Below, piece by piece: positions 41,013 to 50,692 of a stretch of 64,000 nt of DNA; the stretch's first letter is position 1; each line of letters starts with the position of its first letter. Source of the DNA: Marinobacter salexigens (GTDB lineage Bacteria > Pseudomonadota > Gammaproteobacteria > Pseudomonadales > Oleiphilaceae); contig NZ_NIHC01000001.1 of the NCBI RefSeq assembly GCF_002806945.1, positions 992,001 through 1,056,000 on the forward strand, in the 5' to 3' direction. The translations under genes were made by a program, and so were the position numbers. Under the pieces are notes generated by a model. The model made no database searches. It saw only the letters and a list, made by a program, of their open reading frames with translations, and was not told the origin of the DNA.

Positions 41013-41537
41013 TCAGGCTTCGGCTTCGTCAACACACTCTCGCAGATAGCGAAACAGCTTGCGGGCCTGCCCGGTGTTTTTCTGTTTTTCCAGATCTTTA
41101 CGGGCATTGCGAACCAGATTGCGCAAATGCTGTATGTCGGCGCCTGGGCAGTAATTAAAGAACTCGCCGGCAACCGAATCGCCTTCAGCAAGCATTCGGT
41201 CACGCCAGCGTTCAGCCAGATGGTGACGGCGGGTATGCTCCACGCTTCCCGAATCAAAAGCGTCAATGGCGCGCTTCACCGCCTCCGGGTCGTCTTCATG
41301 CCGGATAATCTTGCCAATGTACTGCAGGTGACGACGCTTGGCTTCGTTCTGCCTGATTCTGCGAGATTCCTCAATCGCGCTTCTCAGGGTATCGCTAATA
41401 CTGAGAGTATCGAGCTGTTCGTTGCTCAACTCCATCATCCGTTTGCCCAGGTCCTGAAGTGCGTGCATCTCCCGCTTGAGCTGAGACTTGCTTGGGCCTG
41501 AGTATTGCGGAGCCTCATCTTCGTGATTGTCGATCAT
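41013..41537 (-). CDS. darP: Dual-action ribosomal maturation protein DarP (YjgA)
   Basis: 174 residues from MIDNHEDEAPQYSGPSKSQ. DUF615 protein that binds late 50S precursors and helps fold the peptidyl-transferase centre. The charged helical sequence with SKSQLKREMHALQDLG and RRHHLAERWRDRMLAEG is typical. Longer in-frame starts would run into mgtE and are rejected. Convergent with yhdP, 18 bp apart. Confidence 0.92.
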   Translation of the reverse strand: MIDNHEDEAPQYSGPSKSQLKREMHALQDLGKRMMELSNEQLDTLSISDTLRSAIEESRRIRQNEAKRRHLQYIGKIIRHEDDPEAVKRAIDAFDSGSVEHTRRHHLAERWRDRMLAEGDSVAGEFFNYCPGADIQHLRNLVRNARKDLEKQKNTGQARKLFRYLRECVDEAEA

Positions 41538-41559
41538 GATTTTATCCAGATTTATGCGT

Positions 41560-42921
41560 TCAAGCGTAGAAAATGGTGGCAAGGCCAAGGAATGACATAA
41601 AACCGGTCACATCCGTGACCGTTGTAAGTATAACGCTGCCTGCCAGTGCCGGGTCGATGTTACGGGATTTCAAAAACAGCGGCAGTACTGTGCCCACCAA
41701 GGCTGCAGCAACCAGGTTGATGATGAGCGCGGCCGCGATAATGGCACCTATCAGCAAATCCTGAAACCAGACGGTTGCCGCAGCGGCGACAACCGTGGCC
41801 CAAAGCACGCCGTTGAGAATACCGGAAAGAAACTCCCGGTTCAGCAGCCAGCCCACATTGGTGCCGCTGATTTGCCCAACTGCCATACCCCGGATTACGA
41901 GAGTGAGGGTCTGGCTGCCGGCAATTCCCCCCATACTGGCTACAATGGGCATGAGTACCGCCAAGGCAACCACTTTTTCGATGGTGTCTTCAAACAGGCC
42001 GATAACACCTGAGGCAATGAAAGCAGTAAGCAGGTTAACACCCAGCCAGATTGCGCGGCGCCTTGTGGTTTTCCAGACCGGGGCAAAAGTATCTTCGTCA
42101 TCATCCAGGCCCGCCATACTCATCAGCGAATGGTCAGCATCTTCCCGAATAACATCCACCACATCATCGATGGTGATGCGGCCAAGCAAATGCCCTTCCT
42201 GATCCACAACCGGGGCGGAAATAAGGTCGTAACGCTCAAACAGGGTGGCTACCTTGGTGTCTGAAAGGCCGACCGGAATGGGTTCAATATCTGTGTCCAT
42301 CACCTCCCGCACAGTGGCAGCCTGATTCGATACAAGCATTTTCGTGATGGGCAGCATGCCGATAAATTCATCGCGCCGGCTCACCACAATCAGGCTGTCT
42401 GTCATTGGGGGCAGTGCCCGGTGGCGGCGCAGATAACGCAATACTACATCGATGCTGATGTCAGGGCGGACGGTGATAGTGTCCGTGTTCATCAGGCCGC
42501 CGGCGGTGTCTTCCGGGTAGGAGAGAACTTCTTCAACCCGCTGCCGGTCCTGTTCGTCCATGGCGTCCAGAACTTCCTGGATCACCTTATCCGGCAACTG
42601 CTGCAAAAGGTCGGCGAGATCGTCTGACTCGTAGTCTTCTACAATATCTGCCAGTTCCTGAGCGTTCAGGCGGCTCAGGTATTCAGCACGAATATCTTCA
42701 TTAAGGTACTGAAGAACATCGCCTTCCAGCTGTTTGTCAACCAGGTTCCAGAGCAGGGCGCGCTGGCGTGGTGGCGATGATTCAAGCAGGTGAGCGATAT
42801 CACTAGGGCTGAGGCCGCCGTTGAGAATACGGGCAACCTGCTTTAGCGCACCGCTATCCAAGGCCTCGCTTAGTGAGCGTAAACGCTGGCGAGCCTGGCT
42901 TTTTTCCAGAATATCGGACAT
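41560..42921 (-). CDS. mgtE: Magnesium transporter MgtE
   Basis: 453 residues. A cytoplasmic N domain (helical repeats) and paired CBS domains gate a C-terminal five-helix Mg2+ channel. GGLMNTDTITVRPD starts the CBS region; GGIAGSQTLTLVIRGMAVG is a pore-domain signature. No M-box-like leader was seen in the 115 bp before the start. Not obviously co-regulated with the PTS genes upstream. Confidence 0.94.
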   Translation of the reverse strand: MSDILEKSQARQRLRSLSEALDSGALKQVARILNGGLSPSDIAHLLESSPPRQRALLWNLVDKQLEGDVLQYLNEDIRAEYLSRLNAQELADIVEDYESDDLADLLQQLPDKVIQEVLDAMDEQDRQRVEEVLSYPEDTAGGLMNTDTITVRPDISIDVVLRYLRRHRALPPMTDSLIVVSRRDEFIGMLPITKMLVSNQAATVREVMDTDIEPIPVGLSDTKVATLFERYDLISAPVVDQEGHLLGRITIDDVVDVIREDADHSLMSMAGLDDDEDTFAPVWKTTRRRAIWLGVNLLTAFIASGVIGLFEDTIEKVVALAVLMPIVASMGGIAGSQTLTLVIRGMAVGQISGTNVGWLLNREFLSGILNGVLWATVVAAAATVWFQDLLIGAIIAAALIINLVAAALVGTVLPLFLKSRNIDPALAGSVILTTVTDVTGFMSFLGLATIFYA

Positions 42922-43036
42922 GAATCACCTGCAGTCAGAAAACGGCTGCATTATAACGGAGTTAGCCTTTACGCGTGAGAAAGAGTTGCAGGGAGGCGCT
43001 GGAAAAACCTGGCAGAATGCTGTGAAAGCGAGAGGT

Positions 43037-43306
43037 CTACTCGCCCTCACCAAAATAGTCATTAATCAATTCGGCAAGCGCTGTTATGGCTTGTTCTTCG
43101 TCCGGGCCGTCGGCCACCAGCTCCACTTCTGTGCCTTTGCTGGCGGCGAGCATCATCACCTGCATAATGTTCTTTGCATCCACCTCGCGGCCCTTGCCGC
43201 AAAGTTTAATGGAGCTATCAAACTGCGAAGCCGTGGCTACCAGCTTCGCAGTGGCCCGGGCGTGCAGGCCAAGTTTGTTAATGATAACAACGGGATGGCG
43301 AATCAC
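43037..43306 (-). CDS. ptsO: Phosphocarrier protein NPr
   Basis: 89 residues, GTG start. HPr homologue of the nitrogen-related PTS; receives phosphate from PtsP and passes it to PtsN. His15 in NKLGLHARATAKL is the phosphorylation site. The position equivalent to regulatory Ser46 of HPr appears to be Asn (AKNIMQVMML). Six bases after rapZ; part of rpoN-hpf-ptsN-rapZ-ptsO. Confidence 0.94.
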   Translation of the reverse strand: MIRHPVVIINKLGLHARATAKLVATASQFDSSIKLCGKGREVDAKNIMQVMMLAASKGTEVELVADGPDEEQAITALAELINDYFGEGE

Positions 43307-43312
43307 GGCAGA

Positions 43313-44197
43313 TCAGATCTCTTTCCGGGCCTGCAGGTGGGGTAGTTCAGCATGGCGTACCTGTACGTTGCTGCTTTGTTCGCCGAAGTGTTGTCCCAGC
43401 TGCTCGCAAATATACACAGACCGGTGTTGGCCACCCGTGCAGCCAATGGAAATAGTCATATAGCTACGGTTACTGTCGGCAAAAGACGGAATCCAGTTTT
43501 CCAGAAACCCGATCAAATCGTTTACCATTTTAGCGCTGGCGGGCTCACTCTCAAGAAATTCGATCACCGGCTGGTCCAGGCCGGTAAACTTGCGCAAGCT
43601 GTTGTCCCAGTAGGGGTTAGGCAGGCAGCGCACATCAAACACATAATCAGAATCCAGCGGCACGCCGTGTTTGAACCCGAAAGACTGGAACAGCAGTGCA
43701 AGCTCCTGGTCTTTTCGGCCGGCAACCCGTTGCTTCACCATATCCCGCAGTTCATACATCGACAGCCCTTTGGTGTTGATGTGCAAGTCTGCAAGCTTGG
43801 ATAGCGGTTCAAGCAGGGCTTTTTCATTGCTGATGGCCTCCCTCAGGGAGGTTTTGTCATCGCTGAGAGGGTGCTTGCGCCGGGTGGCATGAAACCGCTG
43901 CAGGAGCGACTGTTCATCTGCGTCCAGATAGATCACTTCCACCTGAATCTCATCTCTGCGGAGCTTGCGATGAATCTCCTCAAAATTAGCTAACTCGCCA
44001 GAGAGATTGCGGGCATCAATGCTGACGGCCATTTTGTCGAGCCGCCCCGGTGCCGTCTGGTTTGCGGCTTCCCGGGTTAGCGGGAACAACAAGCCAATGG
44101 GCAGGTTGTCGATGCAGTAGAATCCCAGATCTTCCAGAACGTGAAGAGCCGTACTCTTGCCGGAACCTGACCGGCCACTGACGATGATCAGCTTCAT
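43313..44197 (-). CDS. rapZ: RNase adapter protein RapZ
   Basis: 294 residues from MKLIIVSGRSGSGKSTALH. P-loop GRSGSGKS at 8-15. In enteric bacteria RapZ binds sRNA GlmZ and recruits RNase E to control glucosamine-6-phosphate synthase. C-terminal SIGCTGGQHRSVYICEQLG is the conserved RNA- and metabolite-binding block. Longer in-frame starts overlap ptsN and are rejected. Confidence 0.95.
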   Translation of the reverse strand: MKLIIVSGRSGSGKSTALHVLEDLGFYCIDNLPIGLLFPLTREAANQTAPGRLDKMAVSIDARNLSGELANFEEIHRKLRRDEIQVEVIYLDADEQSLLQRFHATRRKHPLSDDKTSLREAISNEKALLEPLSKLADLHINTKGLSMYELRDMVKQRVAGRKDQELALLFQSFGFKHGVPLDSDYVFDVRCLPNPYWDNSLRKFTGLDQPVIEFLESEPASAKMVNDLIGFLENWIPSFADSNRSYMTISIGCTGGQHRSVYICEQLGQHFGEQSSNVQVRHAELPHLQARKEI

Positions 44198-44226
44198 AGT
44201 GATACAGCCTGTTGCCAGAGTGGATG

Positions 44227-44697
44227 TTAAGCGCTTGCGACGGTCATGCGTTGATAGAGCGTTTGCGCATCTTCGCATTGCCTCAGGCTGTCGCAAAAAG
44301 AGCGGTCATTGAATTTCTCGGCGAGCTGGCTCAGTAGCTCAAGATGCTCGCTGGTAGCTTCTTTGGGCACTATAAGTGCAAACAAAAGGTCCACCGGCTG
44401 GTTGTCGATGGCGTCAAAATCAACGGCTTCTTCCAGAGTAACCAGTACGCCAATAACCTGCCCAAGCCCTTCCAGGCGGCAGTGGGGGATGGCGATGCCC
44501 TGGCCGATTCCCGTACTGCCCAGCCGTTCACGGGCAATCAGATTGTTAAAAATCTGGGCCTCGTTTACAGCATGGTTGTGCTCGCGAATTTGCTCGGAAA
44601 TGAACTCCAGAACCCGCTTTTTGCTCGAAGCGGGCACATTGCACAGAGTCAGCTCCGGCGTAAGGATGGTGTCTATTGTCAGGGATGTGTCGCTCAT
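44227..44697 (-). CDS. ptsN: Nitrogen-regulatory PTS enzyme IIA
   Basis: 156 residues from MSDTSLTIDTILTP. EIIA-Ntr domain; His72 in GIAIPHCRL is phosphorylated by NPr. In relatives it controls K+ transport and other targets. Position after hpf and before rapZ is the conserved rpoN operon order. Confidence 0.94.
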   Translation of the reverse strand: MSDTSLTIDTILTPELTLCNVPASSKKRVLEFISEQIREHNHAVNEAQIFNNLIARERLGSTGIGQGIAIPHCRLEGLGQVIGVLVTLEEAVDFDAIDNQPVDLLFALIVPKEATSEHLELLSQLAEKFNDRSFCDSLRQCEDAQTLYQRMTVASA

Positions 44698-44781
44698 GAA
44701 TCGACCGCGCTTCTGTGAAAAAAGCTGCGACACGTTGTACGCGCCGCAGCCTGATTAGATAACCTGCCTGGAAACAGTCGC

Positions 44782-45090
44782 TTAGCGGGCGGTGTTTCCC
44801 TGCATCCTGTCTAAAGTCTTCTCTTTATGCTTGAGGATCTGCCGATCCAGCTTGTCGACGAGGCCGTCGATTGCTGCGTACATGTCCTCGTTTTCCGCCT
44901 TTGCGTGAATCTCACCACCCACCACGTGGAGCGTCGCATCTGCAATCTGCCGAACCTTGTCCACTTCCAGTGTTACCTGGCAGTTGCTGATGTGGTCGAA
45001 ATGCCGCTCAAGTCGCTCAAACTTTTCAGTTACATAGCCTTTAAGAGCGGGAGTCAGTTCTACGTGATGGCCTGAAATGTTGATTTGCAT
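44782..45090 (-). CDS. hpf: Ribosome hibernation promoting factor, short form
   Basis: 102 residues. Binds the 30S decoding region and promotes 100S dimers in stationary phase. MQINISGHHVELTPALKGYV and ATLHVVGGEIHAKAENEDMYAAID are characteristic. The short length places it with gammaproteobacterial HPF rather than the long dimerising form. aggag precedes the ATG. Confidence 0.94.
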   Translation of the reverse strand: MQINISGHHVELTPALKGYVTEKFERLERHFDHISNCQVTLEVDKVRQIADATLHVVGGEIHAKAENEDMYAAIDGLVDKLDRQILKHKEKTLDRMQGNTAR

Positions 45091-45114
45091 AGACGTCTCC
45101 TGTTTTCATTCTTT

Positions 45115-45131
45115 CCGGCTCTGGGAGCCGG
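45115..45131. repeat. Small hairpin between rpoN and hpf
   Basis: ccggctc-tgg-gagccgg, a perfect 7-bp stem in the 110-bp gap. No T run follows on the - strand, so it may be an attenuator, processing site or mRNA stabiliser rather than a terminator. Confidence 0.4.
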
Positions 45132-45200
45132 CCTGAGTGCTGGTGCATGGCTGCCCCAGCGAATTTTATGTGTCTCTGTCTTCATGCGGTAGTGCAGGGT

Positions 45201-46730
45201 CTAAACCAGGCGCTTGCGTTCGTTCGAGGGTGGAATCTGCATTGCCTCGCGGTACTTTGCAACCGTGCGCCGTGCCACCTTGATACCCTGTTCTCCCAGC
45301 ATGGTCGCAATCTTGTTATCACTCAATGGCTTTTTCGGTGTTTCTGCTGCAATCAGCTTTCTGATCATCGCACGGATAGCGGTTGATGAGCATTCTCCGC
45401 CTTCGTCGGTACTCACATGGCTGGAGAAAAAGTATTTCAGCTCAAAAACGCCCCGCGGAGTGTGCATGTATTTCTGCGTCGTCACCCGGGAAATGGTGGA
45501 TTCGTGCATTTCCACAAGCTCGGCGATATCCGAGAGAATCAGGGGCTTCATAGCCTCCTCGCCGTGATCCAGAAAACCCTGTTGGTATTCAACAATTCGG
45601 GTTGCAACCTTCAGCAGTGTTTCGTTGCGGCTTTGCAGGCTTTTGATAAACCACTTTGCTTCCTGAAGCTGGTCCCGCAGATACGTATTATCGGCGCTGT
45701 TGTCGGCACGCTTTATTAGTGAAGCATAGCTTGCATTCACGCGTATGCGCGGGGCTATTTCCGGGTTCAGCTCCACGCGCCAGCGGTCATTGTGCTTTCG
45801 CACGATAACATCAGGAATTACGTAGTCTGGCTCGGTGCGGTCTATGATGTCACCCGGGCGCGGATTGAGGCTGGTGATCAGCGCAAGTACGTCGCGCAAT
45901 TCATCTTCCTTCAGCCGGCTGCGGCGAAGCAGCTGGGCGTAATCACGGTTGCCTAACAGGTTTATGTAATGGGTGATGACCAGTCGTGCCTGTACTAACC
46001 AAGGGGTTTCCGGCGGCAGTTGATTCAGTTGAATCAGCAGGCAGTCTTGAAGGTCCCGGGCAAAAACCCCGGGAGGATCGAAGAATTGCAGCCGGCGCAA
46101 CACGGCTTCTACTTCATCCAGTTCCAGAGGGTCTTCATCGGAATCGCTCGTCAGGCCGCTGTATATCTCCTCCACAGGGCTTGTGAGGTAGCCTTGCTCG
46201 TCTACTGCGTCCATGAGCGCGTGGGCAATAGCCTGATCCCGCTCGGTCATAGTCGTCAGGTTCAGCTGCCATTCAAGATGATCCCGCAGGGTTTCGCTGG
46301 GGGAGTTCCGGGTCTCGAAATCGTGATCGCTTTCGTCTTCGTTGCGCGCCGCAGGGGCAGGAGCGGACTGGTAAATATCGTCCCAGGCGGTATCAACGGG
46401 AAGGTCGTCAGGAATAGTATCCGGAATTTCATTTTCAGTTTGCCAGTCCGGGCCGCTCTCGCTTTCATCCCAATCGGAGCTTGCGGCCTCCTGCGGGGGC
46501 TCTGGGGCGGTGTCGTCTGCAGTGTTGTTCTGGCTTTGCTCGCCATCCACTGTGGCTGTGTCAACCTGGTCGTCGTCTTCCTGGGATTCCAGCAGAGGGT
46601 TGGACTCCAGTGCCTGCTGGATTTCCTGCTGGAGGTCGAGGGTTGATAGCTGTAGAAGCCTGATCGCCTGCTGCAGCTGGGGCGTCATGGTCAGGCTCTG
46701 ACCCAGCTTTAATTGTAATGAGGCTTTCAT
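45201..46730 (-). CDS. rpoN: RNA polymerase sigma-54 factor
   Basis: 509 residues from [19 protein letters not shown]; an ATG two codons earlier is less well placed from gagcg. Region I (Gln/Leu-rich activator contact), an acidic region II (about 50-120), core-binding region III, and the RpoN box [10 protein letters not shown] at 486-495 that reads the -24 element. Directs transcription of nitrogen, motility and carbon-uptake genes. Confidence 0.97.
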   Translation of the reverse strand: MKASLQLKLGQSLTMTPQLQQAIRLLQLSTLDLQQEIQQALESNPLLESQEDDDQVDTATVDGEQSQNNTADDTAPEPPQEAASSDWDESESGPDWQTENEIPDTIPDDLPVDTAWDDIYQSAPAPAARNEDESDHDFETRNSPSETLRDHLEWQLNLTTMTERDQAIAHALMDAVDEQGYLTSPVEEIYSGLTSDSDEDPLELDEVEAVLRRLQFFDPPGVFARDLQDCLLIQLNQLPPETPWLVQARLVITHYINLLGNRDYAQLLRRSRLKEDELRDVLALITSLNPRPGDIIDRTEPDYVIPDVIVRKHNDRWRVELNPEIAPRIRVNASYASLIKRADNSADNTYLRDQLQEAKWFIKSLQSRNETLLKVATRIVEYQQGFLDHGEEAMKPLILSDIAELVEMHESTISRVTTQKYMHTPRGVFELKYFFSSHVSTDEGGECSSTAIRAMIRKLIAAETPKKPLSDNKIATMLGEQGIKVARRTVAKYREAMQIPPSNERKRLV

Positions 46731-46911
46731 AACCATCGCTCAGGATCCGTCACTTATACCCGTTCTGAATTTCTTGCTACGGCCAGAAAGTCTTTGTGTG
46801 TCGGCCACTTGCCGCTACTCAAGCATAACCTAGCAAGTTCTTTGCCGAGTTTACTTGCTCCGGGCCGGCAAAACAATCGAGCAGGCCTGCCGCCGCTCCA
46901 TAAAACAGAGC

Positions 46912-47637
46912 TTACAGGCGGAATTCCTTGCCGAGATACACTTCTTTGACCTGCTCGTTGGCAAGGATGGTTTCAGAGTTTCCGGAGGCGATAATGTGGC
47001 CACCAGATACGATGTAAGCAGTGTCGCAGATATCCAGAGTATCGCGCACGTTATGGTCGGTGATCAGCACGCCTATGCCCTTGTCCCGGAGGTGGCGGAT
47101 AATCTGTTTGATATCGCTCACCGAGATGGGGTCTACCCCGGCAAAGGGCTCATCCAGCAGAATGAAAGCAGGTTCCATGGCCAGGGCGCGGGCAATTTCC
47201 ACCCGGCGCCGCTCACCACCAGAGAGCGCCATGCCCTGGCTGTCGCGGATATGGGTAATGTGGAACTCTTCAAGCAGTTGTTCAACCTTGCTCAGGCGTT
47301 CAGCGCGGCTGAGGTTTTTGCGGGTTTCCAGAATCGCCATAATATTGTCCCGCACCGAAAGCTTGCGGAATACCGAAGCCTCCTGGGGTAAATAGCCAAT
47401 ACCCTTGCGCGCCCTGCCGTGCATGGGTAGGGGAGTGATGTCCTGGCTATCAATGGTTATACGGCCATTATCTGCGTTGACCAGCCCCACAATCATGTAG
47501 AAACAGGTGGTTTTGCCGGCTCCATTGGGCCCGAGCAGGCCAACAATTTCACCGCTGCGGATTTCAAGCGACACATCGATGACGACTTTTTTCTGTTTGT
47601 AGCTTTTCGCCAGGTTACTCGCTCTGAGAACTGCCAT
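46912..47637 (-). CDS. lptB: LPS export ATPase LptB
   Basis: 241 residues. ABC ATPase that powers LPS extraction by LptFG. Walker [10 protein letters not shown], signature [15 protein letters not shown] and Walker [12 protein letters not shown] are intact. It lies 27 bp after lptA. The 181-bp gap to rpoN (46731-46911) holds no recognised feature other than probable rpoN promoter sequence. Confidence 0.96.
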   Translation of the reverse strand: MAVLRASNLAKSYKQKKVVIDVSLEIRSGEIVGLLGPNGAGKTTCFYMIVGLVNADNGRITIDSQDITPLPMHGRARKGIGYLPQEASVFRKLSVRDNIMAILETRKNLSRAERLSKVEQLLEEFHITHIRDSQGMALSGGERRRVEIARALAMEPAFILLDEPFAGVDPISVSDIKQIIRHLRDKGIGVLITDHNVRDTLDICDTAYIVSGGHIIASGNSETILANEQVKEVYLGKEFRL

Positions 47638-47664
47638 CGGATTCCTGTTTACTGTAATCAGCTG

Positions 47665-48201
47665 TTATTGGGTGGAGTCGGCGCTGCTGCCGCGGGGCTG
47701 GATAACCATCTCGACCCGCCCAGGGCCGGCACCTGTATCTTCGGCACCTTCAGCGGTTACCACACGCTGTTCCGTATCGTAGTGAATAATGTCGCCGCGG
47801 AATACGTTGCCATTTTGCTCAATCACAGCTTCCCGTTCAAAGGTAAGCTGTTTGTCTGTGGCAGACCACGTGATGTTCAGGGCCTTGGCATCGGTTTCGC
47901 CTTCGCCGCTGGTCACCGGCTGCTGATACCGGGCGGGCGCGCCGCTGGCTTCGATGCGGTTAAGGCCTTCATCGCTGCGGTAGAGAACCACCCGCTCCGC
48001 AGACAGCCGGGTTTTGCCTTGAGCCAGCTCAACCGCCCCTGTGTAGGTGGCGATGCCTTTGCCATCGTCCAGGCGGGCGCTGTCGGCGCTCACGGTGATA
48101 GGCTGGTCGGAATCAAGATCAAAGGCCATCGCCTGGCTGGCAAGGCCGGCGACCAACAGAGTGGCCAGAAGCCTGCGCACAGAGTTATTTAACGGTTTCA
48201 T
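47665..48201 (-). CDS. lptA: LPS transport periplasmic protein LptA
   Basis: 178 residues with an N-terminal signal peptide (LLATLLVAGLASQAMA). OstA-type beta-jellyroll that polymerises head-to-tail to bridge the periplasm. DSDQPITVSADSARLDDGKG is the typical start of the mature domain. The 5' end overlaps lptC by 17 bases. Confidence 0.94.
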   Translation of the reverse strand: MKPLNNSVRRLLATLLVAGLASQAMAFDLDSDQPITVSADSARLDDGKGIATYTGAVELAQGKTRLSAERVVLYRSDEGLNRIEASGAPARYQQPVTSGEGETDAKALNITWSATDKQLTFEREAVIEQNGNVFRGDIIHYDTEQRVVTAEGAEDTGAGPGRVEMVIQPRGSSADSTQ

Positions 48202-48805
48202 AGCGTCCTTCCACCTGGGAGTTCAGTTCCAGAATGCGCTCGTCGATCCACGCTTTCATGCCCTTGGCCTGGGTGATGCCAAGGTTGTCGGTGATTGTTA
48301 CCGGATCATCGGTATAGACCATGCCCTGCTGGTTATCCAGGGTCAGGCTTTCGGTGTTCAGCGTTGCTTCCCTGGCACCAATCGTTCGAACCACGCGAAC
48401 GTTTCCGGTGAGGTTAAGCAGGTCGTCGTTTTGCCTGAGGCTGCCGTTCTCCGCATTCAGAATCCACGGGCCTTCTCCGGTGGCGCTGAAAAGCTCGGCT
48501 CTGGGCGATTCCATGGTGGCCAGGTTACCTTCTTCGAATTGTTCGATGCGAGGGCTGGTAAATACAATCTTGCGCTGGCCGGCCTCATCGTAAGATGTGT
48601 AGCTGCCATTAATCACAAACCCGTCGGGCTCTGTTTCCCCGCGAAGTTGTTTGGCATCACTGTAACTGCTGAGTGGCGGCTCATTGCTTTCCCAAAGCAG
48701 AAAAACCGCCACAGCCACGGTTATAGCCAGTCCGAGCATCCGTAGCCGGGGTTTGTTTTTCAGAACCAGTTTGGAGAGCTGGTTGTTTTTTTCGCTCTCT
48801 CCCAT
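48185..48805 (-). CDS. lptC: LPS export protein LptC
   Basis: 206 residues from MGESEKNNQLSKL. One membrane helix (MLGLAITVAVAVFLLW) then a periplasmic jellyroll that hands LPS from LptFG to LptA. The ATG lies two bases after the kdsC stop. Upstream in-frame codons overlap kdsC and are rejected. Confidence 0.91.
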   Translation of the reverse strand: MGESEKNNQLSKLVLKNKPRLRMLGLAITVAVAVFLLWESNEPPLSSYSDAKQLRGETEPDGFVINGSYTSYDEAGQRKIVFTSPRIEQFEEGNLATMESPRAELFSATGEGPWILNAENGSLRQNDDLLNLTGNVRVVRTIGAREATLNTESLTLDNQQGMVYTDDPVTITDNLGITQAKGMKAWIDERILELNSQVEGRYETVK

Positions 48806-48807
48806 GC

Positions 48808-49371
48808 TCAGGGCTCCAGGTAGGGCGCTAGAGTGGTATTCAGGTGTCCGCCGGCCGTCAGCAGCAGGTCGCACAGCTCGCGCACAGCGCCGTTGCCCCC
48901 TGAAGCGCGGGTGCAGTAATCAGCGTATTCCTGTACCAGCCAATAGCCATTGGGCACGGTAATACCGAGCCCCGCGTAGCGAATAGCGGGCAAATCCGGT
49001 AGATCGTCGCCCATATAAGCGATGTGTTCCGGCGCAATGTTCAGTGTGCTGACCAGTTCCTGCAGTGCGATCTTTTTGTCTTCCCGGCCCTGCATCAGGT
49101 GTGGGATTTTCAGGTCGTTCATGCGTTTTTCGGTCAGTGGCGAACTGCGACCGGTAATGACGGCTACGGTGATTCCCGCAGCCATGATGTGCTTCAGCCC
49201 AAGGCCGTCCAGAATGTTGAAGCCTTTGAGCTCGTCACCCGAGGCGCTGAAGTAGATCTTGCCATCACTCATGATGCCATCAACATCCAGAGCGACGAGT
49301 TTTATAGCCGCCGCTTTGGCCAGCAGGGGCTCTGGCCAGAATTCTTGCAGTGGGCTTTTCAGGTCTGCCAT
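48808..49371 (-). CDS. kdsC: 3-deoxy-D-manno-octulosonate 8-phosphate phosphatase
   Basis: 187 residues, HAD superfamily class C0. Dephosphorylates KDO-8-phosphate. Asp29 and Asp31 in LDVDGIM are the catalytic pair; VITGRSSPLTEKRMNDL and YMGDDLPDLPA are motifs II and IV. 22 bp after kdsD. Confidence 0.95.
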   Translation of the reverse strand: MADLKSPLQEFWPEPLLAKAAAIKLVALDVDGIMSDGKIYFSASGDELKGFNILDGLGLKHIMAAGITVAVITGRSSPLTEKRMNDLKIPHLMQGREDKKIALQELVSTLNIAPEHIAYMGDDLPDLPAIRYAGLGITVPNGYWLVQEYADYCTRASGGNGAVRELCDLLLTAGGHLNTTLAPYLEP

Positions 49372-49393
49372 CGTTGTGCCTTAAGGTTGTTCT

Positions 49394-50374
49394 TTAAATT
49401 ACGCCAGCTCGAAGCAGGTCGTGCATATTGATGGCTCCAACCAGGGCACCGCTTTCGTCGGTCACCGGAAGCGCGCTGATTTTAAGGCCTTCCATCACGT
49501 TAAGCGCCTCGGCAGCCAATTGGTCTGGCTGAATTGTTCTGCCGTTACGAGTCATCACATCCCGAATGGGGGTGGTGTGTACATCAATGGATTTATCCAG
49601 GGTGCGGCGCAGGTCGCCATCTGTGAAAATGCCGGTCATGGTGCCAGTGGCATCAACCACCGTGGTCATACCCAGCCCCTTGCGGGAAATCTCCAGCAGG
49701 GCGCCGCTCAAGGTGGTGTTCTCTTCAACTATGGGTATGCGGCCATCTGTATGCATGATGTCCGATACCCGCAGAAGGAGCTTGCGGCCCAAACTGCCAC
49801 CGGGGTGGGAGAACGCGAAATCTTCAGCGCTGAACCCCCGGGCTTCCAGCAAGGCGACAGCCAGGGCGTCGCCCATCACCAGGGTTGCGGTTGTGCTGGA
49901 TGTGGGCGCCAGGCCAAGCGGGCAGGCTTCTGTTTCAACGCTCACATCCAGGTTTGCCACGGCTTCTTTTGCCAATGTGGAAGCGGGGTTGCCGGTCATG
50001 CTGATCAGCGGCGCACCCATGCGTTTGATGAGCGGCAGAATGGTGACCACTTCGCTGGTGTTGCCGCTATTGGAAATGGCAATCACCACGTCCTGACTGG
50101 TAATCATACCCATGTCGCCGTGGCTGGCCTCCCCGGGATGAACGAAGAACGAAGGGGTGCCGGTGCTGGCCAAGGTGGCAGCAATCTTGTGCCCTATGTG
50201 GCCGGATTTACCCATGCCGGTCACGACAACACGGCCCTTGCAGGCCATGATGACTTCGCAGGCGCGAATGAAGTGTTCGTCAATGCGGGTTTCCAGGGCG
50301 CTGATTGCCTCCCGCTCAATGCGGATGGCCTGAAGAGCGGGGTTCCGGAAATCGTAGGCTATTTGCTCGGTCAT
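49394..50374 (-). CDS. kdsD: Arabinose-5-phosphate isomerase
   Basis: 326 residues from MTEQIAYDFRNPALQ. Converts ribulose-5-phosphate to arabinose-5-phosphate for KDO synthesis. N-terminal SIS sugar-isomerase domain (VVTGMGKSGHIGHKIAATLAS) and two C-terminal CBS domains (DIMHTDGRIPIVEE; DVMTRNGRTIQ). Heads kdsD-kdsC-lptC-lptA-lptB. Diverges from mlaF. Confidence 0.94.
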   Translation of the reverse strand: MTEQIAYDFRNPALQAIRIEREAISALETRIDEHFIRACEVIMACKGRVVVTGMGKSGHIGHKIAATLASTGTPSFFVHPGEASHGDMGMITSQDVVIAISNSGNTSEVVTILPLIKRMGAPLISMTGNPASTLAKEAVANLDVSVETEACPLGLAPTSSTTATLVMGDALAVALLEARGFSAEDFAFSHPGGSLGRKLLLRVSDIMHTDGRIPIVEENTTLSGALLEISRKGLGMTTVVDATGTMTGIFTDGDLRRTLDKSIDVHTTPIRDVMTRNGRTIQPDQLAAEALNVMEGLKISALPVTDESGALVGAINMHDLLRAGVI

Positions 50375-50692
50375 CGGGCGAAGATCCTGCTTTCTGGTCA
50401 ACACTGGCTGTTTGTTGCTTGAAAAGACCGGCACTGTCTGTTTGAAAATGCGACGGTGCGATTAGAGTGGGGCAGTATAACATTTCCCGCAAGCTCAGCA
50501 GCGGAGTTACCGCAAGTTAAACCAAGAGGTCAGTAAAATTGATCATTGCTATCAATTCATTTTGGGAACCTTTGATTGAGCTTAAAGGCTCCTTGGCATA
50601 ATGTAGCGCTCCCTGAAAGCATAAGAATTATGCGTTGAGAACGAAATGCTGCGGGGCGAAGGTTAAGAGCTAAGGGCTGAAAGGTAAGAATT
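50375..50692. promoter_or_regulatory. Divergent kdsD/mlaF control region
   Basis: 318 bp without a gene. A perfect inverted repeat gcataa-gaa-ttatgc lies at 50619-50633 upstream of mlaF and is a candidate operator. A cataat hexamer near 50598-50603 with ttgatt 19 bases before it is a weak promoter candidate for the mla operon. Regulators are unknown. Confidence 0.35.

Noticed and set aside
42922..43036. Possible magnesium riboswitch before mgtE
   Set aside because: The 115-bp gap is too short for a full M-box and shows no matching conserved segments.
49421..50422. Long open frame (333 codons) on the + strand over kdsD
   Set aside because: Antisense shadow of a well-supported isomerase gene; composition (Gly, His, Asn, Gln-rich) is not protein-like.
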